Below are positions 28,601-41,620 of a stretch of 64,000 nt of DNA, piece after piece; position 1 is the stretch's first letter; every line of letters begins with the position of its first letter. The notes under the pieces are model-generated. The model made no database searches. It was given only the letters and a program-made list of their open reading frames with translations, and was not told where the DNA came from. The stretch is from Halictus rubicundus (lineage: Eukaryota > Arthropoda > Insecta > Hymenoptera > Halictidae), in the NCBI RefSeq assembly GCF_050948215.1, contig NW_027488565.1, forward strand, positions 124,001-188,000. The letters are read 5' to 3'. Made by a program: the position numbers and the translations under genes.

Positions 28601-31150
28601 GATAGGATAGGATAGAGGATAGGATAGGATAGAGGATATTATAGGATAGAGGATAGGATATGATGGAGGATAGGATAGGATAGAGGATAAGATAGGATAG
28701 AGGATAGGATAGGATAGAGTCTGGGATAGGATAGAGGATAGGATAGGATAGAGGATAGGATAGGATAGAGGATAGGATAGGATAGAGAATAGGATAGGAT
28801 AGAGGATAGGATAGGATAGAGGATAGGATAGGATATAGGATAGGATAGGATAGATGATAGGATAGGATAGGGGATAGGATAGAGGATGCGATAGGATACA
28901 GGATACGATATTATAGAGGATAGGATAGGATAGAGAATAGGATAGGATAAAGGATAGGATAGGATAGAGGATAGGATAGGATAGAGTCTGGGATAGGATA
29001 GAGGATAGGATAGGATAGAGGATAGGATAGGATAGAGGATAGGATAGGATAGAGGATAGGATAGGATAGAGGATAGGATAGGATAGAGGATAGGATAGGA
29101 TAGAGGATAGGATAGGATAGAGGATAGGATAGGATAGAGGATAGGATAGGATAGAGGATAGGATAGGATAGGATAGAGGATAGAGGATAGGATAGAGGAT
29201 AGGATAGGATAGGATAGAGGATAGGATAGGATAGAGGATAGGATAGGATAGAGGATGGGATAGGATAGAGGATAGGATAGGATAGAGGATAGGATAGGAT
29301 AGAGGATAGGATAGGATAGAGGATAGGATAGGATAGAGGATAGGATACGATAGAGGATAGGATAGAGGATAGGATAGGATAGAGGATAGGATAGGATAGA
29401 GGATAGGATAGGATAGAGGATAGGATAGGATAGAGGATAGGATAGGATAGAGGATATGATAGGATAGAGGATAGGATAGGATAGAGGGTAGGATAGGATA
29501 GAGGATATGATAGGATAGAGGATGGTGTAGGATAGAGGATAGGATATGATAGAGGATAGGACATGATAGAGGATAGGATAGGATTGAGGATAGGATAGGA
29601 TTGAGGATAGGATATGACAAAGGATAAGATAGGATACAGGATACGATATTATAGAGGATAGGAAAGGATAGAGGATATCATAGGATAAAGGATAGGGTAG
29701 GATAGAGGATATGATAGGATACAGTATAGGATAGGATAGAGGATAGGATAGGATAGAGGATAGGATAGGATAGAGGATATGATAGGATAGAGGATAGGAT
29801 AGGATAGAGGATAGGATAGGATAGAGGATAGGATAGGATAGAGGATAGGATAGGATAGAGGATGGGATAGGATAGAGGATAGGATAGGATAGAGGATAGG
29901 ATAGGATAGAGGATAGGATAGGATAGAGGATAGGATAGGATAGAGGATAGGATACGATAGAGGATAGGATAGGATAGAGGATAGGATAGGATAGAGGATA
30001 GGATAGGATAGAGGATAGGATAGGATAGAGGGTAGGATAGGATAGAGGATATGATAGGATAGAGGATGGTGTAGGATAGAGGATAGGATATGATAGAGGA
30101 TAGGACATGATAGAGGATAGGATAGGATACAGGATAGGATAGGATAGAGGATAGGATAGGATAGAGGATAGGATACGATAGAGGATAGGATAGAGGATAG
30201 GATAGAGTTTTGGATAGGATAGAGGATATTATAGGATAGAGGATAGGATACGATAGCGGATAGGGTAGGATGGAGTATACGATAGAATTGAGGATAGGAT
30301 AGGGTTGAGGATAGGATAGGATCGAGGATAGGAGCAGATAGAGGATAGGATAGGATAGAGGATACGATACGATAGAGGATAGGATATATAATAGGATAGG
30401 ATAGAGGATAGGGGATTGAATAGGATACAGGATAGGAGACGGTAGAGGATTGGATAGGATAGAGGATAGGATAGGATAGAGGATATTATAGGATAGAGGA
30501 TAGGATATGATGGAGGATAGGATAGGATAGAGGATAAGATAGGATAGAGGATAGGATAGGATAGAGGATAGGATAGGATAGAGGATTGTATAGGATAGAG
30601 GATGCGATAGGATACAGGATACGATATTATAGAGGATAGGATAGGATAGAGAATAGGATAGGATAAAGGATAGGATAGGATAGAGGATGGGATAGGATAG
30701 AGTCTGGGATAGGATAGAGGATAGGATAGGATAGAGGATAGGATAGGATAGAGGATAGGATAGGATAGAGGATAGGATAGGATAGAGGATAGGATAGGAT
30801 AGAGGATAGGATAGGATAGAGGATAGGATAGGTTAGAGGATAGGATAGGATAGAGGATGGGATAGGATAGAGGATAGGATAGGATAGAGGATAGGATAGG
30901 ATAGAGGATAGGATAGGATAGAGGATAGGATACGATAGAGGATAGGATAGAGGATAGGATAGGATAGAGGATAGGATAGGATAGAGGATAGGATAGGATA
31001 GCGGATTGGATAGGATAGAGGATAGGATAGGATAGAGGATAGGATAGGATAGAAGATAGGATAGGATAGAGGATTGGATAGGATAGAGGATGCGATAGGA
31101 TAGAGGATAGGATAGGATTGAGGATAGGATAGGATTGAGGATAGGATATG
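22620..31150 (+). repeat. Domain 4: about four copies of a 1.9-2.2 kb HOR
   Basis: The rare landmark GAGTTTTGGA occurs at 24,051, 26,219, 28,341 and 30,205 (spacings 2,168, 2,122 and 1,864 bp). Each is followed by the ordered series GAATTGAGG, GGGTTGAGG, GATCGAGG, GATATATAATAGG, GGGGATTGAAT and GGAGACGGTAGAGG. GAGTCTGGGA recurs at 24,427, 25,595, 26,595, 27,683, 28,717, 28,984 and 30,700. The other half of the unit carries AAAGACGACAGG at about 23,334, 25,257 and 27,345 and GAGCATACGATAGTATAG near 23,388, 25,312 and 27,400. The GAATTGAGG to GATCGAGG module is shared with the 3.5-kb block of 9,985-16,990, so the two HOR families have a common ancestor. Confidence 0.85.
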
Positions 31151-33130
31151 ACAAAGGATAAGATAGGATACAGGATACGATATTATAGAGGATAGGATAG
31201 GATAGAGGATAGGATAGGATAAAGGATAGGGTAGGATAGAGGATAGGATAGGATAGAGTATAGGATAGGATAGAGGATAGGATAGGATAGAGGATAGGAT
31301 AGGATAGAGGATATGATAGGATAGAGGATAAGATAGGATAGAGGATAGGATAGGATAGAGGATAGGATTGGATTGAGGATAGGATAGGACAGAGGATAAG
31401 ATAGGATACAGGATACGATATTATAGAGGATAGGATAGGATAGAGGATAGGATAGGAAAGAAGATAGGATAGGATAGAGGATACGATAGGATAGAGGATA
31501 GTATTGGATTGAGGATAGGATAGGAAAGAGGACAGGATAGGATACAGGATACGATATTATAGAGTATACGATATTATAGAGGATAGGATAGGATAGAGGA
31601 TAGGATAGGATAGAGGATAGGATAGGATAGAGGATAGGATAGGATAGAGGATAGGATAGGATAGAGGATTGGATAGGATAGAGGATGCGATAGGATAGAG
31701 GATAGGATAGGATTGAGGATAGGATAGGACAAAGGATAAGATAGGATACAGGATGCGATATTATAGAGGATAGGATAGGATAGAGGATAGGATATAATAG
31801 AGGATATGATAGGATAGAGGATATGATAGGATAGAGGATGGGGTAGGATAGAGGATAGGATATGATAGAGGATAGGATAGGATAGAGGATAGGATAGGAT
31901 AGAGAATAGGATAGGATAGAGGATAGGATAGGATAGAGGATAGGATAGGATATAGGATAGGATAGGATAGATGATAGGATAGGATAGGGGATAGGATAGG
32001 ATAGAGGATTGGATAGGATAGAGGATAGGATAGGATAGAGGATAGGATAGGATAGAGGATAGGATAGGATAGAGGATAGGATAGGATAGAGGATAGGATA
32101 GGATAGAGGATAGGATAGGATAGAGGATAGGATATGATAGAGAATAGCATAGGATAGAGGATAGGGTAGGATAGAGGATAGGATAGGATAGAGGATAGGA
32201 TATGATAGAGGATAGGATAGAGGATAGGATAGGAAAGAGGACAGGATAGTATACAAGATACGATATTATAGAGGATACGATATTATAGAGGATATGATAG
32301 GATATAGGATAGGATAGGATAGAGGATAGGGTAGGATAGAGGATTGGATAGGATAGAGGATACGATGGGATAGACGATAGGATAGGATAGAGGGTAGGAT
32401 AGGATAGAGGATAGGATAGGATAGAGGATAGGATAGGATAGAGAATAGGATAGGATAGAGGATAGGATAGGATAGAGGATAGGATAGGATATAGGATAGG
32501 ATAGGATAGATGATAGGATAGGATAGGGGATAGGATAGGATAGAGGATTGGATAGGATAGAGGATAGGATAGGATAGAGGATAGGATAGGATAGAGGATA
32601 GGATAGGATAGAGGATAGGATAGGATAGAGGATAGGATAGGATAGAGGATAGGTAGGATAGAGGATAGGATAGGATAGAGGATAGGATAGGATAGAGGAT
32701 TGGATAGGATAGAGGATAAGATATTATACAGGATACGATATTATAGAGGATAGGATAGGATAGAGGATAGGATAGGATAAAGGATAGGGTAGGATAGAGG
32801 ATAGGATAGGATAGATGATATTATAGGAAAGAGGATAGGATATGATAGAGGATACGATATTATAGAGGATAGGATAGGATAGAGGATAACATAGGGGATT
32901 GGATAGGATAGAGGATAGGATAGGATTGATGATAGGATAGGAAAGAGGACAGGATAGGATACAGGATACGATATTATAGAGGATATGATATTATAGAGGA
33001 TAGGATAGGATAGAGGATAGGATAGGATAGAGGATAGGATAGGATAGAGGATAGGATAGGATAGAGGATAGGATAGGATAGAGGATAGGATAGGATAGAG
33101 GATTGGATAGGATAGAGGATGCGATAGGAT
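31150..33130 (+). repeat. Domain-1-like 17-mer array
   Basis: The landmarks GGACAAAGGATAAG, GATACGATATTATAGAG, ATGATATTATAGGAAAG and ACATAGGGGATTGG return here after domain 4, in the order seen in domain 1. Between them are mostly canonical 17-mers. No gene or unique sequence is visible. Confidence 0.7.
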
Positions 33131-33720
33131 AGAGGATAGGATAGGATTGAGGATAGGATAGGACAAAGGATAAGATAGGATACAGGATACGATATTATAG
33201 AGGATAGGATAGGATAGAGGATAGGATAGGATAAAGGATAGGGTAGGATAGAGGATAGGAAAAGATAGAGTATAGGATAGGATAGAGGATAGTATAGGAT
33301 AGAGGATAGGATAGGATAGAAGATATGATAGGATAGAGGATATGATAGGATAGAGGATGGGGTAGGATAGAGGATAGGATAGGATAGAGGATAGGATATG
33401 ATAGAGGATAGGATAGAGGATAGGATAGGAAAGAGGACAGGATAGTATACAGGATACGATATTATAGAGGATACGATATTATAGAGGATGCGATATTATA
33501 GAGGATATGATAGGATATAGGATAGGATAGGATAGAGGATAGGATAGGAAAGAGGACAGGATAGGATACAGGATACGATATTATAGAGGATACGATAGTA
33601 TAGAGGATAGGATAGGATAGAGGATAGGATAGGATAGAGGATAGGATAGGATAGAGGATAGGATATGATAGAGAATAGGATAGGATAGAGGATAGGGTAG
33701 GATAGAGGATAGGATAGGAT
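33131..33720 (+). repeat. 590-bp tandem duplication, copy 1
   Basis: The sequence from 33,131 is repeated starting at 33,721. I checked GATATTATAG (33,191/33,781), AAAGATAGAG (33,251/33,841) and AAGAGGACAGG (33,431/34,021), all exactly 590 bp apart, and saw no mismatch in the lines compared. 590 is not a multiple of 17 (34 x 17 + 12), so the exchange used a 12-bp register, the length of the short monomer. Confidence 0.93.
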
Positions 33721-34310
33721 AGAGGATAGGATAGGATTGAGGATAGGATAGGACAAAGGATAAGATAGGATACAGGATACGATATTATAGAGGATAGGAT
33801 AGGATAGAGGATAGGATAGGATAAAGGATAGGGTAGGATAGAGGATAGGAAAAGATAGAGTATAGGATAGGATAGAGGATAGTATAGGATAGAGGATAGG
33901 ATAGGATAGAAGATATGATAGGATAGAGGATATGATAGGATAGAGGATGGGGTAGGATAGAGGATAGGATAGGATAGAGGATAGGATATGATAGAGGATA
34001 GGATAGAGGATAGGATAGGAAAGAGGACAGGATAGTATACAGGATACGATATTATAGAGGATACGATATTATAGAGGATGCGATATTATAGAGGATATGA
34101 TAGGATATAGGATAGGATAGGATAGAGGATAGGATAGGAAAGAGGACAGGATAGGATACAGGATACGATATTATAGAGGATACGATAGTATAGAGGATAG
34201 GATAGGATAGAGGATAGGATAGGATAGAGGATAGGATAGGATAGAGGATAGGATATGATAGAGAATAGGATAGGATAGAGGATAGGGTAGGATAGAGGAT
34301 AGGATAGGAT
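33721..34310 (+). repeat. 590-bp tandem duplication, copy 2
   Basis: Second copy of 33,131-33,720. Identity ends at about 34,320, where copy 2 reads GGTTAGG and the corresponding site after copy 1 reads GGATAGGATTG. A related version without the tandem neighbour appears near 37,340-37,770, as part of the larger 3.44-kb duplication. Confidence 0.93.
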
Positions 34311-37300
34311 AGAGGATAGGTTAGGATAGAGGATATGATAGGATATAGTATAGGATAGGAAAGAGGACAGGATAGGATACAGGATAAGATAGGATACAGG
34401 ATACGATATTATAGAGGATAGGATAGGATAGAGGATAGGATAGGATAAAGGATAGGGTAGGATAGAGGATAGGATAGGATAGAGTATAGGATAGGATAGA
34501 GGATAGGATAGGATAGAGGATAGGATAGGATAGAGGATAGGATAGGATAGAGGATAGGATAGGATAGAGGATTGGATAGGATAGAGGATAAGATATTATA
34601 CAGGATACGATATTATAGAGGATAGGATAGGATAGAGGATAGGATAGGATAAAGGATAGGGTAGGATAGAGGATAGGATAGGATAGATGATATTATAGGA
34701 AAGAGGATAGGATATGATAGAGGATACGATATTATAGAGGATAGGATAGGATAGAGGATAACATAGGGGATTGGATAGGATAGAGGATAGGATAGGATTG
34801 ATGATAGGATAGGAAAGAGGACAGGATAGGATACAGGATACGATATTATAGAGGATACGATATTATAGAGGATACGATATTATAGAGGATAGGATAGGAT
34901 AGAGGATAGGATAGGATAGAGGATAGGATAGGATAGAGGATAGGATAGGATAGAGAATAGGATAGGATGGTGGATTGGATAGAGGAGAGGATACGATAAG
35001 AGGATAGGATAGGATAGAGGATAGGAAACGAATTACGATAGGATAGGATAGAGGATAGGATAGGATAGAGGATAGGATAGGGTAGAGGATAGGATAGGAT
35101 TGAGGATATGTTAGGATTGAGGATTGGATGGGATAGAGGATAGGATAGGATAGAGGATAGGATAGGATAGGGGATAGGATAGGATAGAGAATAGGATAGG
35201 ATAAAGGATAGGATAGGATAGAGGATAGGATAGGATAGAGGATAGGATAGAGGATAGGATAGAGGATCTGATCGAGGATAGGATAGGATAGGATAGGATA
35301 GGATAGAGATTAGGATAGTATATAGGATAGGATAGGATAGCGGATAGGATAGGATAGAGGATAGGATAGGATAGTGGATAGGATAGGATAGAGGATAGGA
35401 TATGATAGAGGATAGGATAGGATTGAGGATAGGATAGGATAGTGGATAGGAAAGGATAGAGTATACGATAGAGGATAGGATAGGATAGAGGATAGGATAG
35501 GATAGAGGATAGGATAGGGGATTGGATAGGATAGAGGATAGGATAGGATAGGGGATAGGATAGGATAGAGAATAGGATAGGATGGAGGATAGGATAGGAT
35601 AGAGGATAGGATAGGATAGAGGATAGGATAGAGGATCTGATAGAGGATAGGATAGGATAGGATAGGATAGGATAGGATAGGATAGGATAGGATAGGATAG
35701 GATAGGATAGGATAGGATAGGATAGGATAGAGGATAGCATAGGATAGAGAATAGGATAGGATAGAGGATAGGATAGGATAGAGGATAGGATAGGATAGAG
35801 CATACGATACAGGATAGGATAGGATAGAGGATAGGATAGGCTAGAGAATAGGATAGGATAGAGGATAGGATAGGATATGGGATAGGATAGGATGGAGAAT
35901 AGGATAGGATAGAGGATAGGATAGGATAGACGATAGGATAGAAGACTGGATACGATAGAGGATAGGATATGATAGAGGATAGAATAGGATATGAGATTCG
36001 ATAGGATATGAGATTGGATAGGAAGGAGGATAGGATAGAATAGAGGATAGGATAGGATTGAGGATATGATAGGATTGAGGATAGAATAGGATAGAGGATA
36101 GCATAGGATAGAGGATTGGATGGGATAGAGGATAGGATAGGATAGAGGATAGTATAGGATAGAGGATAGGATATGATAGAGGATAGGATAGGATATGATG
36201 TTGGATAGGATATGAGATTGGATAGGATAGAGGATAGGATAGGATAGAGGATAGGATAGGATAGAGGATAGGATAGGATAGAGAATAGGTTAGGATTGAG
36301 AATGGGATAGGATAGGATAGAGGATAGAATAGAATTGAGGATAGGATTGGATAGAGGATAGAGAATTGGATAGGATAGAGGATAGGGTACGATAGAGGAT
36401 AGGATAGGGGATTGATAGGATAGAGATTACGATAGTATAGAGGACAGGATAGGATAAAGGATAGGATTGGATAGAGGATGGGATAGAGGATAGGATAGGA
36501 TAGTGGATAGGATAGGATAGAGGATAGGATATGATAGAGGATAGGATAGGATTGAGGATAGGATAGGATAGTGGATAGGAAAGGATAGAGTATACGATAG
36601 AGGATAGGATAGGATAGAGGATAGGATAGGATAGAGGATAGGATAGGATAGAGGATAGGATAGGGGGTTGGATAGGATAGAGGATAGGATAGGATAGAGC
36701 ATACGATAGAGGATAGGATAGGATAGAGGATAGGATAGGATAGAGGATATGATAGGATAGAGGATAGGATAGGATAGAGAATAGGATAGGATAGAGGACA
36801 GTATAGGATAGAGGATAGGATAGGATAGAGCATACGATACAGGATAGGATAGGATAGAGGATAGGATAGAAGACTGGATACGATAGAGGATAGGATATGA
36901 TAGAGGATAGAATAGGATATGAGATTGGATAGGATATGAGATTGGATAGGATAGAGGATAGGATAGGATAGAGGATAGGATACGATAGAAGGTACGATAT
37001 TATAGAGGAAAGGATAGGATAGAGAATAGGATAGGATGGTGGATTGGATAGAGGAGAGGATACGATAAGAGGATAGGATAGGATAGAGGATTGGAAACGA
37101 ATTACGATAGGATAGGATAGAGGATAGGATAGGATAGAGGATAGGATAGGATAGAGGATAGGATAGGGTAGAGGATAGGATAGGATTGAGGATATGATAG
37201 GATTGAGGATAGAATAGGATAGAGGATTGGATGGGATAGAGGATAGGATAGGATAGAGGATAGGATAGGATAGGGGATAGTATAGGATAGAGGATAGGAT

Positions 37301-37338
37301 AGGATAGGGGATAGTATAGGATAGAGGATAGGATAGAG
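33880..37338 (+). repeat. 3.44-kb tandem block, copy 1
   Basis: A second copy follows at 37,339-40,760. The offset is 3,461 bp at the left (AAGAGGACAGG 34,021/37,482), 3,420 bp at GGAAACGAATTACG (35,024/38,444) and 3,437 bp from 35,111 to the right end (35,111-36,833 matches 38,548-40,270 throughout). The changes are small indels, one of them 17 bp, a single monomer. The block contains the first pure pentamer run (35,646-35,730) and unusual units such as GAAGACTGGATACG, GATGTTGGATAGG and GATATGAGATTGG. Boundaries are approximate. Confidence 0.92.
35646..35730 (+). repeat. Pure (GATAG)17 run
   Basis: Seventeen perfect GATAG pentamers without the AG spacer, directly after the variant GATCTGATAGAG at 35,634-35,645. 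The run ends at AGGATAGCATAGG. It is duplicated unchanged in the second block. Confidence 0.97.
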
Positions 37339-40300
37339 GATAGTATAGGATAGAGGATAGGATAGGATAGAAGATATGATAGGATAGAGGATATGATAGG
37401 ATAGAGGATGGGGTAGGATAGAGGATAGGATAGGATAGAGGATAGGATATGATAGAGGATAGGATAGAGGATAGGATAGGAAAGAGGACAGGATAGTATA
37501 CAGGATACGATATTATAGAGGATACGATATTATAGAGGATGCGATATTATAGAGGATATGATAGGATATAGGATAGGATAGGATAGAGGATAGGATAGGA
37601 AAGAGGACAGGATAGGATACAGGATACGATATTATAGAGGATACGATAGTATAGAGGATAGGATAGGATAGAGGATAGGATAGGATAGAGGATAGGATAG
37701 GATAGAGGATAGGATATGATAGAGAATAGGATAGGATAGAGGATAGGGTAGGATAGAGGATAGGATAGGATAGAGGATATGATAGGATATAGTATAGGAT
37801 AGGAAAGAGGACAGGATAGGATACAGGATAAGATAGGATACAGGATACGATATTATAGAGGATAGGATAGGATAGGGTAGGATAGAGGATAGGATAGGAT
37901 AGAGTATAGGATAGGATAGAGGATAGGATAGGATAGAGGATAGGATAGGATAGAGGATAGGATAGGATAGAGGATAGGATAGGATAGAGGATTGGATAGG
38001 ATAGAGGATAAGATATTATACAGGATACGATATTATAGAGGATAGGATAGGATAGAGGATAGGATAGGATAAAGGATAGGGTAGGATAGAGGATAGGATA
38101 GGATAGATGATATTATAGGAAAGAGGATAGGATATGATAGAGGATACGATATTATAGAGGATAGGATAGGATAGAGGATAACATAGGGGATTGGATAGGA
38201 TAGAGGATAGGATAGGATTGATGATAGGATAGGAAAGAGGACAGGATAGGATACAGGATACGATATTATAGAGGATACGATATTATAGAGGATACGATAT
38301 TATAGAGGATAGGATAGGATAGAGGATAGGATAGGATAGAGGATAGGATAGGATAGAGGATAGGATAGGATAGAGAATAGGATAGGATGGTGGATTGGAT
38401 AGAGGAGAGGATACGATAAGAGGATAGGATAGGATAGAGGATAGGAAACGAATTACGATAGGATAGGATAGAGGATAGGATAGGATAGAGGATAGGATAG
38501 GATAGAGGATAGGATAGGGTAGAGGATAGGATAGGATTGAGGATATGTTAGGATTGAGGATTGGATGGGATAGAGGATAGGATAGGATAGAGGATAGGAT
38601 AGGATAGGGGATAGGATAGGATAGAGAATAGGATAGGATAGAGGATAGGATAGGATAGAGGATAGGATAGGATAGAGGATAGGATAGAGGATAGGATAGA
38701 GGATCTGATCGAGGATAGGATAGGATAGGATAGGATAGGATAGAGATTAGGATAGTATATAGGATAGGATAGGATAGCGGATAGGATAGGATAGAGGATA
38801 GGATAGGATAGTGGATAGGATAGGATAGAGGATAGGATATGATAGAGGATAGGATAGGATTGAGGATAGGATAGGATAGTGGATAGGAAAGGATAGAGTA
38901 TACGATAGAGGATAGGATAGGATAGAGGATAGGATAGGATAGAGGATAGGATAGGGGATTGGATAGGATAGAGGATAGGATAGGATAGGGGATAGGATAG
39001 GATAGAGAATAGGATAGGATGGAGGATAGGATAGGATAGAGGATAGGATAGGATAGAGGATAGGATAGAGGATCTGATAGAGGATAGGATAGGATAGGAT
39101 AGGATAGGATAGGATAGGATAGGATAGGATAGGATAGGATAGGATAGGATAGGATAGGATAGGATAGAGGATAGCATAGGATAGAGAATAGGATAGGATA
39201 GAGGATAGGATAGGATAGAGGATAGGATAGGATAGAGCATACGATACAGGATAGGATAGGATAGAGGATAGGATAGGCTAGAGAATAGGATAGGATAGAG
39301 GATAGGATAGGATATGGGATAGGATAGGATGGAGAATAGGATAGGATAGAGGATAGGATAGGATAGACGATAGGATAGAAGACTGGATACGATAGAGGAT
39401 AGGATATGATAGAGGATAGAATAGGATATGAGATTCGATAGGATATGAGATTGGATAGGAAGGAGGATAGGATAGGATAGAGGATAGGATAGGATTGAGG
39501 ATATGATAGGATTGAGGATAGAATAGGATAGAGGATAGCATAGGATAGAGGATTGGATGGGATAGAGGATAGGATAGGATAGAGGATAGTATAGGATAGA
39601 GGATAGGATATGATAGAGGATAGGATAGGATATGATGTTGGATAGGATATGAGATTGGATAGGATAGAGGATAGGATAGGATAGAGGATAGGATAGGATA
39701 GAGGATAGGATAGGATAGAGAATAGGTTAGGATTGAGAATGGGATAGGATAGGATAGAGGATAGAATAGAATTGAGGATAGGATTGGATAGAGGATAGAG
39801 AATTGGATAGGATAGAGGATAGGGTACGATAGAGGATAGGATAGGGGATTGATAGGATAGAGATTACGATAGTATAGAGGACAGGATAGGATAAAGGATA
39901 GGATTGGATAGAGGATGGGATAGAGGATAGGATAGGATAGTGGATAGGATAGGATAGAGGATAGGATATGATAGAGGATAGGATAGGATTGAGGATAGGA
40001 TAGGATAGTGGATAGGAAAGGATAGAGTATACGATAGAGGATAGGATAGGATAGAGGATAGGATAGGATAGAGGATAGGATAGGATAGAGGATAGGATAG
40101 GGGGTTGGATAGGATAGAGGATAGGATAGGATAGAGCATACGATAGAGGATAGGATAGGATAGAGGATAGGATAGGATAGAGGATATGATAGGATAGAGG
40201 ATAGGATAGGATAGAGAATAGGATAGGATAGAGGACAGTATAGGATAGAGGATAGGATAGGATAGAGCATACGATACAGGATAGGATAGGATAGAGGATA

Positions 40301-40760
40301 GGATAGAAGACTGGATACGATAGAGGATAGGATATGATAGAGGATAGAATAGGATATGAGATTGGATAGGATATGAGATTGGATAGGATAGAGGATAGGA
40401 TAGGATAGAGGATAGGATACGATAGAAGGTACGATATTATAGAGGAAAGGATAGGATAGAGAATAGGATAGGATGGTGGATTGGATAGAGGAGAGGATAC
40501 GATAAGAGGATAGGATAGGATAGAGGATTGGAAACGAATTACGATAGGATAGGATAGAGGATAGGATAGGATAGAGGATAGGATAGGATAGAGGATAGGA
40601 TAGGGTAGAGGATAGGATAGGATTGAGGATATGATAGGATTGAGGATAGAATAGGATAGAGGATTGGATGGGATAGAGGATAGGATAGGATAGAGGATAG
40701 GATAGGATAGGGGATAGTATAGGATAGAGGATAGGATAGGATAGGGGATAGTATAGGATA
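37339..40760 (+). repeat. 3.44-kb tandem block, copy 2
   Basis: Second copy of 33,880-37,338. All rare units of copy 1 recur in the same order. A partial third copy, rearranged, lies at about 44,855-46,200: GAAGACTGG is at 45,064 and GATGTTGG at 45,337, against 35,941 and 36,197 in copy 1. A shorter fragment with GAAGACTGG follows near 46,710. Confidence 0.92.
39083..39167 (+). repeat. Pure (GATAG)17 run, duplicate
   Basis: Same length and same flanks as the run at 35,646-35,730, offset 3,437 bp. The equal length of an 85-bp pentamer tract in both copies suggests a recent duplication, since such tracts usually change length quickly. Confidence 0.97.
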
Positions 40761-41620
40761 GAGGATAGAAAAGGATTGACGATAGGATAGGATAGAGGAT
40801 AGGATAGGATAAAGGATAGGATAGGATAGAGGATAGGATAGGATAGGAGATACGATATTATAGAGGATAGGATAGGATAGAGGATAGGATAGGATAGGAG
40901 ATACGATATTATAGAGGATAGGATAGGATAGAGGATAGGATAGGATAGGAGATACGATATTATAGAGGATAGGATAGGATAGAGGATAGGATAGGATAGA
41001 GGATAGGATAGGATAGAGAATAGGTTAGGATTGAGGATAGGATAGGATAGGATAGAGGATAGAATAGAATTGAGGATAGGATTGGATAGAGGATAGAGAA
41101 TTGGATAGGATAGAGGATAGGGTACGATAGAGGATAGGGTACGATAGAGGATAGGATAGGGGATTGATAGGATAGAGATTAGGATAGTATAGAGGATAGG
41201 ATAGGATAGCGGATAGGATAGGATAGAGGATAGAAGAGGATTGACGATAGGATAGGATAGAGGATAGGATAGGATAAAGGATAGGATAGGATAGAGGATA
41301 GGATAGGATAGGAGATACGATATTATAGAGGATATGATAGGATAGAGGATAGGATAGGATAGAGGATAGGATAGGATAGAGAATAGGTTAGGATTGAGGA
41401 TAGGATAGGATAGGATAGAGGATAGGATAGGATAGAGAATAGGTTAGGATTGAGGATAGGATAGGATAGGATAGAGGATAGAATAGAATTGAGGATAGGA
41501 TTGGATAGAGGATAGAGAATTGGATAGGATAGAGGATAGGGTACGATAGAGGATAGGATAGGGGATAGGATAGGATAGAGGATTGTATAGGATAGAGGAT
41601 AGGATATGATAGAGGATAGG
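40760..41620 (+). repeat. Linker with 51-bp phased variants
   Basis: After the 3.44-kb blocks comes a short region with AGAAAAGGATTGACG and with GGAGATACGATATTATAG at 40,846, 40,897 and 40,948. These are exactly 51 bp (3 x 17) apart. It continues with GGTTAGGATTGAGG and GAATTGAGGATAGGATTGG units. Similar material recurs at 47,400-48,170, where GGAGATACG units lie near 47,490, 47,541 and 47,888. Confidence 0.8.

Noticed and set aside
26930..29620. An 896-codon - strand frame, and the roughly 60 shorter ones elsewhere, as genes
   Set aside because: Same reason: absence of stops is explained by a C-free, TTA-free + strand unit. None shows a change of composition or codon use that would set it apart from its neighbours.
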